Of a stretch of DNA of 64,000 nt, positions 37,978 through 46,475 are shown piece by piece. Origin of the DNA: Streptomyces sp. NBC_01717. GTDB lineage: Bacteria > Actinomycetota > Actinomycetes > Streptomycetales > Streptomycetaceae. The position numbers were made by a program, and so were the translations under genes. The notes under the pieces are model-generated. The model saw nothing but the letters and a program-made list of their open reading frames with translations, did not search any database and was not told the DNA's origin. The stretch covers positions 4,960,001 through 5,024,000 of the forward strand of contig NZ_CP109178.1 of the NCBI RefSeq assembly GCF_036248255.1. The letters are read 5' to 3'. Position 1 is the stretch's first letter; each line of letters opens with the position of its first letter.

Positions 37978-39294
37978 ATGCTCGCCGCCATGTCCACTTC
38001 GCCCACTCCGCCGTCGGCCCAGGGGGAGCCCCCGACCCGGGACCGTGGCGATGCCTGCCCGGGGTCGCTGCGGCTGCACCGGGCGGACGACGGCGCGCTG
38101 GCGCGGGTACGGATCCCCGGTGGTGTGCTGAGCATCCGGCAGGCGGACGTGCTCCTGGAGGCCGCACGGGAGTTGGGCGACGGTGAGCTGCATCTCACTT
38201 CGCGGGGCAATGTCCAGCTGCGCGGGCTCGGCCAGGAGTGCGGCGGACGGCTCGCCGAACTCCTCGGCGGGGCAGGGCTGCTGCCGTCCCGGCGCCATGA
38301 GCGGATACGTAACGTGGTGGCCTCCCCGCTCTCCGGGCTGGACGGCCGGGGCCGGTCGGACGTCCGGCCGTGGCTGACCGAGCTGGACGGACTGTTGTGC
38401 GGAAGTGACAAAGCGGCCGGGTTGTCCGGCCGCTTTCTGTTCGCGCTCGACGACGGCCGCGGTGACGTGGACGCCCTGGGTGCGGATGTGACGTTGCTGG
38501 GGCGGAGCGACGGCAGTGCGCTGCTGCGGACCGGGACCGCGGGGGCGGTTCTGAGGGTCTCCGGGGCGGATGCGCCCCGTGCCGCGCTCATTGCCGCCGA
38601 GACGTTCGTGGACGTGGCGCGGGAGACGGGCGCCTGGCGGGTGAGCGAACTGCCGCTCCCTTCCGAGGAATTGCTGGCGACAGTGGGAACGGCGTTGCGT
38701 GCGGACGGCGTTGACGCGGCCCGTCACGTGGAGCACGTACCGCCGCCGACGGCGACACAGGAGCCCGAGTACGGACTCGTCGGCACCTCCGGCCCGGCCG
38801 CGCTCTGTGTGGGTGTGCCGTTCGGACGCGTCACCGGTGCGCAGTGGGAGAGCCTGACCCGCGCGGGCGGTGAGATGCGGCTGACCCCCTGGCGGAGCGT
38901 CGTCGTGACAGGTGTGGCGCGCGACCGGGCGGCGGCTCGGCTGGCCGAGTGGGGCGCGGCCGGACTGGTGGCCGGGCCCGACTCCGCGTGGACCGGCGTC
39001 GCGGCCTGCATCGGCCGGCCGGGCTGTGCGAAGTCCCTGGCCGATGTACGGCGGGACGCCGAGGCCACGGTGACGGCGGGGGAGCCGGGCATCGCGCGAC
39101 TCCCGGTGTACTGGTCGGGCTGTGAACGCCGGTGCGGCCACCCCAAGGGCAGCTGGGTCGACGTCGTCGCCGTCCCCGGCGGGCACCAGGTGTCCCGGGT
39201 GCGCGGAGACGTGCGGGGCGCCCCGGCGACGGTCCACGGCAACCCGTCCGACCTGGCCGCCGCGGTGACGGCAGCCCGCAGTACCTGTAGCTGA
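37978..39294 (+). CDS. cobG: Precorrin-3B synthase CobG
   Basis: CobG is the oxygen-dependent monooxygenase that hydroxylates precorrin-3A to precorrin-3B before ring contraction. It is a 438-residue relative of nitrite/sulfite reductases. ELHLTSRGNVQLRGL is the hallmark N-terminal motif, and the [4Fe-4S] ligands are in ACIGRPGCAKS and YWSGCERRCGHP. Its presence shows that this is the aerobic ring-contraction route. The start is uncertain: ATGs at 37945, 37966, 37978 and 37990 are in frame, and none has a strong ribosome site. It heads cobG-cobH-cobIJ and is divergent from cobN. Confidence 0.88.
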   Translation: MLAAMSTSPTPPSAQGEPPTRDRGDACPGSLRLHRADDGALARVRIPGGVLSIRQADVLLEAARELGDGELHLTSRGNVQLRGLGQECGGRLAELLGGAGLLPSRRHERIRNVVASPLSGLDGRGRSDVRPWLTELDGLLCGSDKAAGLSGRFLFALDDGRGDVDALGADVTLLGRSDGSALLRTGTAGAVLRVSGADAPRAALIAAETFVDVARETGAWRVSELPLPSEELLATVGTALRADGVDAARHVEHVPPPTATQEPEYGLVGTSGPAALCVGVPFGRVTGAQWESLTRAGGEMRLTPWRSVVVTGVARDRAAARLAEWGAAGLVAGPDSAWTGVAACIGRPGCAKSLADVRRDAEATVTAGEPGIARLPVYWSGCERRCGHPKGSWVDVVAVPGGHQVSRVRGDVRGAPATVHGNPSDLAAAVTAARSTCS

Positions 39295-39362
39295 ACCACC
39301 GGCCCCAGCGCCCCACACTCTGTCAGCCCGACCACCCACCGACCGGAGAGAGCGAAACCACC

Positions 39363-39989
39363 GTGTTCCAGTACGAGAAGGACGGACCGGCGATCTACCG
39401 CCAGTCCTTCGCCACCATCCGCGCCGAGGCGGATCTCGCGGGCCTGCCCGCCGACGTCAGCCAGGTCGCGGTCCGCATGATCCACGCCTGCGGCATGGTC
39501 GACCTCGTACGCGACATCGACTTCACCCCGGGCGTGGTGGCCGGCGCCCGCCGGGCGCTGCGGTCCGGCGCGCCGATCCTGTGCGACGTGGCCATGGTCG
39601 CCAGCGGTGTCACCCGCAAGCGGCTGCCCGCCGACAACGAGGTCATCTGCACCCTGTCGGACCCCTCGGTCCCCGATCTCGCCGCGAAGCTGGGCACGAC
39701 CCGCAGCGCCGCCGCGATGGAGCTGTGGCGGGACCGCATGGAAGGGGCGGTGGTGGCCGTGGGCAACGCGCCGACCGCGCTGTTCCGGCTGCTCGAGATG
39801 ATCGAGGAGGGTGCTCCCCGCCCGGCCGCAGTCATCGGTGTGCCCGTCGGCTTCGTCGGAGCCGCTGAGTCCAAGGACGCCCTGGCCGACCATCCGTCCG
39901 GTCTGGAACACCTGGTCGTACGGGGCCGTCGCGGCGGCAGTGCCATAGCCGCGGCCGCGCTCAACGCGATCGCCAGCGAGGAAGAGTAA
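39363..39989 (+). CDS. cobH: Precorrin-8X methylmutase CobH
   Basis: CobH moves a methyl group from C-11 to C-12, turning precorrin-8X into hydrogenobyrinate. The 208-residue length is normal. RMIHACGMVDLV carries the catalytic histidine (His41), with CDVAMVASG and VGVPVGFVGAAESK (here IGVPVGFVGAAESKD) as further family motifs. GTG 39363 follows a GGAGAG site. It lies 68 bases after cobG and two bases before cobIJ. Confidence 0.95.
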   Translation: MFQYEKDGPAIYRQSFATIRAEADLAGLPADVSQVAVRMIHACGMVDLVRDIDFTPGVVAGARRALRSGAPILCDVAMVASGVTRKRLPADNEVICTLSDPSVPDLAAKLGTTRSAAAMELWRDRMEGAVVAVGNAPTALFRLLEMIEEGAPRPAAVIGVPVGFVGAAESKDALADHPSGLEHLVVRGRRGGSAIAAAALNAIASEEE

Positions 39990-39991
39990 GA

Positions 39992-41428
39992 GTGAGCGAA
40001 CAGAACACGGGCCGGCTGTACGGGGTGGGACTCGGGCCCGGCGATCCGGCACTGATGACCGTACGCGCGGTGCAGATCATCGCCGAGGCCGACGTCATCG
40101 CCTATCACAGCGCCCGCCACGGGCGGTCCATCGCACGCTCCATCGGGGGCTACCGGGGTGCGATGGAGGAGTTCTACGGCGAGGCCGCGGCCCGGCTGGC
40201 GGTGCACCTGGACGCCGGACGGACGGTGGCGGTGCTCGCCGAGGGCGACCCGATGTTCTACGGCTCCTACATGCACATGCACAAGCGGCTCGCCGACCGC
40301 TATCCCACCGAGGTGATCCCCGGCGTCACTTCGGTCAGCGCGGCCGCCGCCCGGCTCGGCACCCCGCTCGCCGAGGGCGAAGAAGTGCTGACGATCCTGC
40401 CCGGCACCCTGCCGGAGGAGGAGCTGACGGCCAGGCTGGCCGCCACCGACGCCGCCGTGGTGATGAAGCTGGGGCGTACGTTCCCCGCGGTGCGCCGCGC
40501 CTTCGAGGCGTCGGGGCGGCTGGACGAGGCGCACTACGTGGAGCGCGCCACGATGGCCGGGGAGCGTACCGGCGATCTGGCGGACACCGACCCGGACTCC
40601 GTGCCGTACTTCGCCGTCGCGGTGCTGCCCAGCCGGATCGACGCATCTCGCCCGGAAGCGAGTGCGGACGCGGCCGGCACCGGTGAGGTCGTGGTCGTGG
40701 GTACCGGTCCCGCCGGACCGCTGTGGCTGACCCCGGAGACCCGCGGGGCGCTGGCCGCCGCCGACGACCTCGTCGGCTACACCACGTATCTGGACCGCGT
40801 CCCTGTCCGCCCCGGGCAGGCCCGTCACGGCTCGGACAACAAGGTGGAGTCGGAGCGCGCCGAGTTCGCCCTCGACCTGGCCCGACGCGGCCGCCGCGTG
40901 GCCGTGGTGTCGGGCGGCGACCCGGGGATCTTCGCGATGGCGACCGCCGTGCTGGAGGTGGCCTCGCAGGACGCGTACGCGAAGGTGCCCGTGCGGGTGC
41001 TGCCCGGCGTGACCGCGGCCAACGCCGTCGCCGCCCGTGCGGGCGCGCCGCTCGGCCACGACTACGCCACGATCTCGCTCTCCGACCGGCTCAAGCCGTG
41101 GGAGGTGATCGCCACCCGGCTGCGCGCGGCCGCGGCGGCGGATCTGGTGCTGGCGCTGTACAACCCGGGTTCGCGGACCCGCACCGAGCAGGTCGGCAAG
41201 GCCCGTGACCTGCTGCTGGAGCTCCGTTCGCCGGAGACTCCTGTGGTGGTGGGCCGGGATGTCGGCGGGCCCTCGGAGAGCGTACGGATCGTCACCCTGG
41301 CCGAGCTGGAACCGGCCGAGGTCGACATGCGGACGATTCTGCTGGTCGGTTCCTCGCAGACGCGGTCGGTGCGGCGGGGGGACGGCCGGCAGATCGTGTG
41401 GACGCCGCGGCGGTACCCGGAGGTCTGA
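39992..41428 (+). CDS. cobIJ: CobI-CobJ fusion: precorrin-2 C20- and precorrin-3B C17-methyltransferase
   Basis: A 478-residue fusion of two SAM-dependent methyltransferases of the tetrapyrrole class. Residues 1-228 are CobI (C-20 methylation): LYGVGLGPGDPALMTVRA, VLAEGDPMFYGS and VIPGVTSVSAAAARL. After a short Ala/Ser-rich linker, residues about 232-475 are CobJ (C-17 methylation with ring contraction): VVVGTGPAGPLWLT, VVSGGDPGIFAMA, VLPGVTAANAVAARAGAPLGHDY. Fusing the steps on either side of CobG's hydroxylation may help pass the unstable product on. It follows cobH by two bases and is last in this operon. Confidence 0.94.
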   Translation: MSEQNTGRLYGVGLGPGDPALMTVRAVQIIAEADVIAYHSARHGRSIARSIGGYRGAMEEFYGEAAARLAVHLDAGRTVAVLAEGDPMFYGSYMHMHKRLADRYPTEVIPGVTSVSAAAARLGTPLAEGEEVLTILPGTLPEEELTARLAATDAAVVMKLGRTFPAVRRAFEASGRLDEAHYVERATMAGERTGDLADTDPDSVPYFAVAVLPSRIDASRPEASADAAGTGEVVVVGTGPAGPLWLTPETRGALAAADDLVGYTTYLDRVPVRPGQARHGSDNKVESERAEFALDLARRGRRVAVVSGGDPGIFAMATAVLEVASQDAYAKVPVRVLPGVTAANAVAARAGAPLGHDYATISLSDRLKPWEVIATRLRAAAAADLVLALYNPGSRTRTEQVGKARDLLLELRSPETPVVVGRDVGGPSESVRIVTLAELEPAEVDMRTILLVGSSQTRSVRRGDGRQIVWTPRRYPEV

Positions 41429-41439
41429 GGTCCGGCCTC

Positions 41440-41493
41440 AGAGCCTGTCGGGTGACCTCTGATGGGGCGGACGAAGGTCACCCGACAGGCTCT
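41440..41493. terminator. Long inverted repeat between cobIJ and cobK
   Basis: A perfect stem of about 19 bp (41440-41458 with 41475-41493) and a 16-base loop lie between the convergent cobIJ and cobK; it includes the cobK stop. It can end both messages. The arm AGAGCCTGTCGGGTGACCT looks like a dispersed element rather than a plain terminator. Confidence 0.75.
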
Positions 41494-42239
41494 CAGCCGC
41501 GCAGGCCGGCCAGCCAGTCCACGGCGAGTTCCGGCGTACCGACCACGGGCACGCCCTCCGGGACCGGCGGCCTGCGGACCACCACCACCGGGATGCCGGC
41601 CTCCCGGGCGGCGGCCAGCTTCGGTGCGGTGGCGTCGCCCCCGCTGTCCTTCGTGACGAGGACATCGAGGCGGTGACGGCGGATCAGTTCGCGCTCGCCG
41701 TCGAGCGTGAAGGGCCCCCGGTCCAGCAGGATCTCCATCCGCGCCGGGCGCGGTCCGTCGGGGGCGTCCACGGACCGCATCAGGAACCACAGGGAGTCGA
41801 GGCCGGCGAAGGCGGCGAGCCCCATCCGGCCCGTGGTCAGGAAGACGCGACGGCCCAGCGCGGGCAGGGCGGCAGCCGCCTCGTCGAGGGATCCGACCGG
41901 ATGCCAGCGGTCGCCGTCGACGGGCACCCAGCCGGGCCGGCGCAGCGCGAGCAGGGGAACATGGGCGGCGGCGGCGGCCGACGCCGCATGGAAACTGATC
42001 GTTCCGGCGAAAGGATGGGTGGCATCGATGAGCGCGTCGACCCGGTGCGTACGCAGCCACTCGGCGAGCCCGTCGGCTCCGCCGAACCCGCCGACCCGCA
42101 CCTCGCCGGGCGGCAGCTTCGGACTGGCCACCCGGCCGGCGAGCGAACTGGTGACCCGGGCCCCGGCCGGGAGCGCCCCCGCCAGGCTCTCGGCGAGGCG
42201 GCGGGCCTCCGTCGTGCCACCGAGGACGAGTACGTGCAT
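41493..42239 (-). CDS. cobK: Precorrin-6A reductase CobK
   Basis: CobK reduces precorrin-6A to 6B with NADPH. The 248-residue protein starts MHVLVLGGTTEARRLAESL, the typical nucleotide-binding N-terminus, with IDATHPFAGTIS, RRVFLTTGRMGL and VLVTKDSGGDAT as later motifs. Length is normal. The open frame continues to 43388 opposite cbiD but ATG 42239 is the family start. The cbiD ATG lies only 15 bases away on the other strand, so each promoter must sit inside the neighbour's coding region or another arrangement must apply. Confidence 0.93.
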   Translation of the reverse strand: MHVLVLGGTTEARRLAESLAGALPAGARVTSSLAGRVASPKLPPGEVRVGGFGGADGLAEWLRTHRVDALIDATHPFAGTISFHAASAAAAAHVPLLALRRPGWVPVDGDRWHPVGSLDEAAAALPALGRRVFLTTGRMGLAAFAGLDSLWFLMRSVDAPDGPRPARMEILLDRGPFTLDGERELIRRHRLDVLVTKDSGGDATAPKLAAAREAGIPVVVVRRPPVPEGVPVVGTPELAVDWLAGLRG

Positions 42240-42254
42240 GGGATCGGTCCAGAC

Positions 42255-43370
42255 ATGAGTGAGGCGAAGGGCGGGCGCAGCGCCCAACTCAAACACACCG
42301 GCCTGCGGCCCGGCTGGACGACCGGTGCCTGTGCGACCGCGGCCACGACCGCGGCGTACACGGCCCTGCTGACCGGCGACTTCCCCGACCCGGTGTCCAT
42401 CACCCTGCCGAAGGGCCAGACCCCCGCGTTCGCGCTGGCGGTCGAGGAACTCGACGGGGAGCGGGCGACGGTCGGCGTGGTCAAGGACGCGGGGGACGAC
42501 CCGGACGTGACGCACGGCGCGCTGGTGCGGGCCACCGTGCGCCGCCTGCCGCCCGGTTCGGGTGTGGTGTTCCGGGCCGGTCCGGGGGTGGGCACGGTGA
42601 CCCGCCCCGGTCTGCCGCTCGACGTCGGCGAGCCCGCGATCAACCCGATGCCGCGGCAGATGATGCGCGACCACATCGCGCGCGTTGCTGCGGACCACGG
42701 GGCCACAGGCGACGTCGAGATCACCGTGTCCGTCGATCACGGTGAGGAGATCGCCCGTTCCACGTGGAACCCGCGCCTGGGCATCCTGGGCGGTCTGTCG
42801 ATCCTCGGCACGACCGGGGTCGTCGTCCCGTACTCCTGCTCGGCGTGGATCGACTCGATCCGCCGCGGCGTGGACGTGGCCCGCGCGGCGGGGCACACGC
42901 ATGTGGCGGGGTGCACGGGGTCGACCTCGGAGAAGACCGTCGTCGCCGAGTACGGCCTGCCGGAGATCGCGCTGCTCGACATGGGGGACTTCGCGGGAGC
43001 GGTGCTCAAGTACGTACGCAGGCATCCGGTGGACCGGCTGACGGTCTGCGGCGGGTTCGCGAAGCTGTCGAAGCTCGCTGCCGGCCATCTCGATCTGCAC
43101 TCGGCCCGCTCCCAGGTCGACAAGGGGTTCCTGGCCGAACTCGCCCGGCAGGGCGGCGCGGACGCGGCCCTGGCCGCCGAAGTGGCGGACGCCAACACGG
43201 GCCTGGCCGCCCTCCAGCTGTGCGCGGCGGCCGGGGTCCCGCTGGGTGACCTGGTCGCGGTGGCCGCGCGCGACCAGGCGCTGTCGGTGCTGCGCGGGGC
43301 GCCGGTGGCCGTGGACGTCATATGCATCGACCGGGCGGGCACGGTCGTCGGCCGCAGCGGAGTCCACTGA
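42255..43370 (+). CDS. cbiD: Cobalt-precorrin-5B (C1)-methyltransferase CbiD
   Basis: CbiD methylates C-1 and deacylates the ring at the precorrin-5 stage. In classical aerobic producers this job belongs to CobF, so here the CbiD type serves a pathway that otherwise has CobG and CobN. The 371-residue protein opens LRPGWTTGACATAATTAA, the family signature, with GTVTRPGLPLDVGEPAINP and GTTGVVVPYSCSAWIDS further on. ATG 42255 is fixed by the family start; no ribosome site is clear. It is followed by a hairpin and the convergent cobM. Confidence 0.93.
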   Translation: MSEAKGGRSAQLKHTGLRPGWTTGACATAATTAAYTALLTGDFPDPVSITLPKGQTPAFALAVEELDGERATVGVVKDAGDDPDVTHGALVRATVRRLPPGSGVVFRAGPGVGTVTRPGLPLDVGEPAINPMPRQMMRDHIARVAADHGATGDVEITVSVDHGEEIARSTWNPRLGILGGLSILGTTGVVVPYSCSAWIDSIRRGVDVARAAGHTHVAGCTGSTSEKTVVAEYGLPEIALLDMGDFAGAVLKYVRRHPVDRLTVCGGFAKLSKLAAGHLDLHSARSQVDKGFLAELARQGGADAALAAEVADANTGLAALQLCAAAGVPLGDLVAVAARDQALSVLRGAPVAVDVICIDRAGTVVGRSGVH

Positions 43371-43464
43371 CCGTTCGGTCTCCCCCACCCCGCCCCTTCC
43401 CTGGAGTCCGCGATCACGGGACGGGATCGGTGTTCAAGCCCGTCCGGCGAGTGAGGGCCGGGGC

Positions 43465-43483
43465 CCGGGGGCGGCGCCCCCGG
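43465..43483. terminator. GC-rich hairpin between cbiD and cobM
   Basis: A nearly uninterrupted palindrome CCGGGGGC-GGC-GCCCCCGG in the 117-base gap between convergent cbiD and cobM. It is preceded by TCAAGCCCGTCCGGCGAGTG, which resembles a common Streptomyces intergenic sequence. Confidence 0.6.
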
Positions 43484-43487
43484 GGAG

Positions 43488-44237
43488 TCAGCAGACGTGC
43501 CGGTCGCGCTCCGCCGAGTACAGGTGGCTGTCGCGGAACTGCTCGGCGCCCAGCGTGCGGCCGACCATGATGACGGCGGTACGGATCACTCCGGCGGCCT
43601 TCACCTGCTCGGCGATGTCGCTCAGCGAACCGCGCAGGATCAGCTCGTCCGGGCGGGACGCCATGGCCACCACGGCGGCCGGGCAGTCGGCCCCGTAGTG
43701 CGGCAGCAGCTCCTCGACCACCCGGTCCACGTACCGGGCGGCCAGGTGCAGCACGATCAGCGCACCGCTGCGCCCGAGCGTCGCCAGGTCCTCGCCGTCC
43801 GGCATGGCTGTGGCGCGGTGGGCGATCCGGGTGAGGATGACGGTCTGGCCGACGGTCGGCACGGTCAGCTCCCGCTTCAGCGCGGCGGCGGCCGCCGCGA
43901 ACGCCGGGACGCCGGGCACCACTTCGTACGGCACACCTGCCGCGTCGAGACGCCGCATCTGCTCGGCGACCGCGCTGAAGACCGACGGGTCGCCGGAGTG
44001 CAGCCGGGCCACGTCGTGCCCGTCCTCGTGGGCGCGTACCAACTCGTCCGTGATCTCGTCGAGGTTGAGCTGCGCGGTGTCGACGAGCAGGGCGTCCGGG
44101 GGGCATTCGGCGAGCAGTTCGCGGGGGACCAGGCTGCCCGCGTACAGACAGACCTGGCAGGCGGCGAGCGTCCGGGCACCGCGCACCGTGATCAGGTCGG
44201 CGGCGCCGGGCCCGGCGCCGATGAAGTACACGGTCAT
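43488..44237 (-). CDS. cobM: Precorrin-4 C11-methyltransferase CobM
   Basis: CobM methylates C-11 of precorrin-4 with SAM. The 249-residue protein begins MTVYFIGAGPGAADLITVRG and has LHSGDPSVFSAVAEQM and EVVPGVPAFAAAAAAL, the two tetrapyrrole-methylase motifs, and VILTRIAHRATAMP, typical of CobM/CbiF. ATG 44237 follows an AGGAGA site and overlaps the cobL stop by four bases (ATGA), so it is coupled to cobL. The open frame to 44306 lies inside cobL. Confidence 0.94.
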   Translation of the reverse strand: MTVYFIGAGPGAADLITVRGARTLAACQVCLYAGSLVPRELLAECPPDALLVDTAQLNLDEITDELVRAHEDGHDVARLHSGDPSVFSAVAEQMRRLDAAGVPYEVVPGVPAFAAAAAALKRELTVPTVGQTVILTRIAHRATAMPDGEDLATLGRSGALIVLHLAARYVDRVVEELLPHYGADCPAAVVAMASRPDELILRGSLSDIAEQVKAAGVIRTAVIMVGRTLGAEQFRDSHLYSAERDRHVC

Positions 44238-45523
44238 CTGTTCTCTCCTGATGAGGACGGTGAGGACGGGATCGGGGAGGTGCCGGCGGGCTTGCACACG
44301 GACCACTGGGTGACCGGCATGGCCTGCCGCCAGCCGGTGAAGCCGCCGACCGGCACGGCGTGCGCCACCGTGAGCCGCACCAGCTCGCCGCCGTGGCGCC
44401 GGTACCGCTCGGCGAGCAGCGCCTCGGACTCCAGCGTGACGGTGTTGGCGACCAGCCGTCCGCCGGGCGGCAGCGCGTCCCAGCAGGCGTCGAGCAGTCC
44501 CGGCACGGTCAGCCCACCGCCGATGAACACGGCGTCCGGCACCGGCAGTCCGGCGAGCGCCTCCGGGGCCCGGCCGGTGACCACATGCAGCGTGGGGACG
44601 CCGAGCCGATCAGCGTTACGTGCGATGCGCCCGGCCCGTACGGGGTCGCGCTCGACAGTGACGGCGCGACAGGACGGGTGCGTACGCATCCACTCGACGG
44701 CGATCGATCCGGAACCGCCGCCGACGTCCCACAGCAGCTCGCCGGGTGCCGGGGCCAGTGCCCCGAGGGTGGCGGCGCGGACATGACGCTTGGTGAGCTG
44801 TCCGTCGTGCTCGTAAGCGTCGTCCGGCAGGCCGGGTACGGCGCCGAGCCGCAGTGCGTCCGGGGCCCGCCGGCACTCGACCGCAATGACGTTCAGCGGA
44901 TCGCCCGACGGGTGCGCCCACCCGTCGGCCGTCCCCGTGACACAGTCCTCGGCCTCGCCGCCGAGCTGTTCCAGCACTCGCATCGGGCTGGGCCCGAAAC
45001 CGCGTTCGCGCAGCAGCGCGGCCACTTCACCGGGGGTTCCGGCGCCCGCGCTCAGCACCAGCAGCCGCCGGCCCTCGTGCAGGGCGGCGGCCAGCCGGGC
45101 GGTGGGTCTGCCCACCAGCGTGACGACCTCGGTGTCCTCCAGCGGCCAGCCGAGCCGGGCACAGGCATAGGAGACGGACGACGGATGCGGCAGGACGCGG
45201 AGGTTTCCGGCACCCAACTCCTCGCAGAGCGCGCGCCCGATGCCGTAGAACATGGGGTCGCCACTGGCCAGCACGGCGACCCGAAGCCCCCGATGCGCGG
45301 CAAGGAGACCGGCCACGGCGGGCCGCAGCGGAGAGGGCCAGGGCACACGGCGCCCCGTACAGACCGGCGGCAGCAGATCCAGCTGCCGCGCACCGCCGAT
45401 CACCGCCTGCGCGTCGAGCAGCGCCGCGCGCGAGTTCTCCGGCAGCCCCGCCCACCCGTCGGCGCCGATCCCCACCACGGTCGGCGCAGGTGGCGGGGGT
45501 ATTGCGGGCTCTGTGGGGATCAC
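44234..45523 (-). CDS. cobL: Precorrin-6Y C5,15-methyltransferase (decarboxylating) CobL
   Basis: CobL carries out two methylations (C-5, C-15) and a decarboxylation. The 429-residue two-domain fusion has a CbiE-like tetrapyrrole-methylase domain (TVVGIGADGWAGL, VLASGDPMFYGIG, VLPHPSSVSYACARLGWP) in residues 1-235. A CbiT-like Rossmann methyltransferase follows (GELLWDVGGGSGSIAVEW, AVTVERDP, PDAVFIGGGLT). GTG 45523 is chosen because CGAGGT lies seven bases upstream. ATG 45616 is possible but adds a stretch of no family likeness. It starts the cobL-cobM pair. Confidence 0.93.
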   Translation of the reverse strand: MIPTEPAIPPPPAPTVVGIGADGWAGLPENSRAALLDAQAVIGGARQLDLLPPVCTGRRVPWPSPLRPAVAGLLAAHRGLRVAVLASGDPMFYGIGRALCEELGAGNLRVLPHPSSVSYACARLGWPLEDTEVVTLVGRPTARLAAALHEGRRLLVLSAGAGTPGEVAALLRERGFGPSPMRVLEQLGGEAEDCVTGTADGWAHPSGDPLNVIAVECRRAPDALRLGAVPGLPDDAYEHDGQLTKRHVRAATLGALAPAPGELLWDVGGGSGSIAVEWMRTHPSCRAVTVERDPVRAGRIARNADRLGVPTLHVVTGRAPEALAGLPVPDAVFIGGGLTVPGLLDACWDALPPGGRLVANTVTLESEALLAERYRRHGGELVRLTVAHAVPVGGFTGWRQAMPVTQWSVCKPAGTSPIPSSPSSSGENR

Positions 45524-45678
45524 GGCCGGTACCTCGGTGTTCGGGGGCTGACGCAGCCGAAACTCTACTGTTCGCGCTGACCGGCGAGATCGTTCCGGCC
45601 GGGTGAGCATCGCCATACGTACGGCGGAACACCCTCGGCCGGACAGTGCCTCTCCCCCGGCCCGCAGGACAGCGCAAG

Positions 45679-45710
45679 GCCCCTGCCCGGCGCGTGGGCC
45701 GGGCAGGGGC
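45679..45710 (-). terminator. Terminator of the SSI-like gene
   Basis: Perfect 12-bp arms (45679-45690, 45699-45710) with an eight-base loop, 20 bases past the stop on the minus strand. Confidence 0.75.
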
Positions 45711-45731
45711 GTTCGGGACCCGAGGCCCGGA

Positions 45732-46139
45732 TCAGAACGCGAAGACGGGTCCCGCGGCCGCCTCCATGACGCAGGCGTTCGGGTAGGTGCGCTGCCAGTC
45801 CACCGTGTCGCCGTCGTACGTCCCCTTCGCGGTGACCGTGACGGGGTCGTGGATCAGCGGGCACAGGTGCGGGTCGCCGGGCAGCCTGTCGAAGTCGCCA
45901 CCGGCCTCGTCCAGCGCGGCGCACGCCTCCGCCGCCCTCGGGTAGTGGCCCTCGGGGGTGGCCGGACACTGGAGGGCGATGCCGCGGATCCAGGTGTTCT
46001 CGCTGCCGGAGACGGTCAGGAAGAGGACGGTTTCCCGGGAGTCGGCGTGTGCGGTCGGGGACATGAGCAGGGGTGCGGCCAGGGCGGCTGCTGTCAGCCA
46101 GACGGCGGCCAGGCGCCGGGCGACGGTAGAGATGATCAC
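45732..46139 (-). CDS. Secreted subtilisin-inhibitor-like (SSI) protein
   Basis: A 135-residue precursor: signal peptide (basic VARR, then LAAVWLTAAALAAPLLM, cleavage after AHA) and a mature domain of about 105 residues. Four cysteines fit the two SSI disulfides. HLCPLIHDPVTVTAKGTYDG aligns with the reactive-site region of Streptomyces subtilisin inhibitors (CPMVYDPV type), placing Leu-Ile at P1-P1'. The end ACVMEAAAGPVFAF matches the SSI C-terminus. It should block a secreted serine protease with a taste for large hydrophobic residues. GTG 46139 is the best start, though its ribosome site is weak. Confidence 0.85.
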   Translation of the reverse strand: MIISTVARRLAAVWLTAAALAAPLLMSPTAHADSRETVLFLTVSGSENTWIRGIALQCPATPEGHYPRAAEACAALDEAGGDFDRLPGDPHLCPLIHDPVTVTAKGTYDGDTVDWQRTYPNACVMEAAAGPVFAF

Positions 46140-46475
46140 ACCGGGGGTAACGAACCGCCGGTCACGAGGACACGAGCGGCGCTCCTTCCAGGTGGGGTGA
46201 ACGGACGGTTCGGGCATGCCGTTCGATCCGTGGGGCCAGCTCGTATCCGCAGGGCTGCCGCACTCCGCCGGTGCAGGACGGAGACTGCACGCCCGTGGAG
46301 CAGATCCTCATGGGCGTGGGCATCATCCCCGCATCACCGGGTCGATGCGGACATGGAAGCGGCCCCGCTGGTCTCGCCACCGGAGCCGGCCCTTCCAGGG
46401 CGCCACACGTGAGAGTGTACGTCCTTACTTTTTAGGATACACCGCAAATCGGTTAAAAGCGGATTCTTTTCCCGT
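46140..46475. other. Spacer with an AT-rich segment and possible gene remnant
   Basis: The 336 bases hold no gene I can support. On the plus strand, one frame around 46250-46350 (QGCRTPPVQDGDCTPVEQIL and nearby) has protein-like composition but no start or ribosome site, so a decayed gene is possible. The segment 46410-46480 is markedly AT-rich for this genome. Confidence 0.3.
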
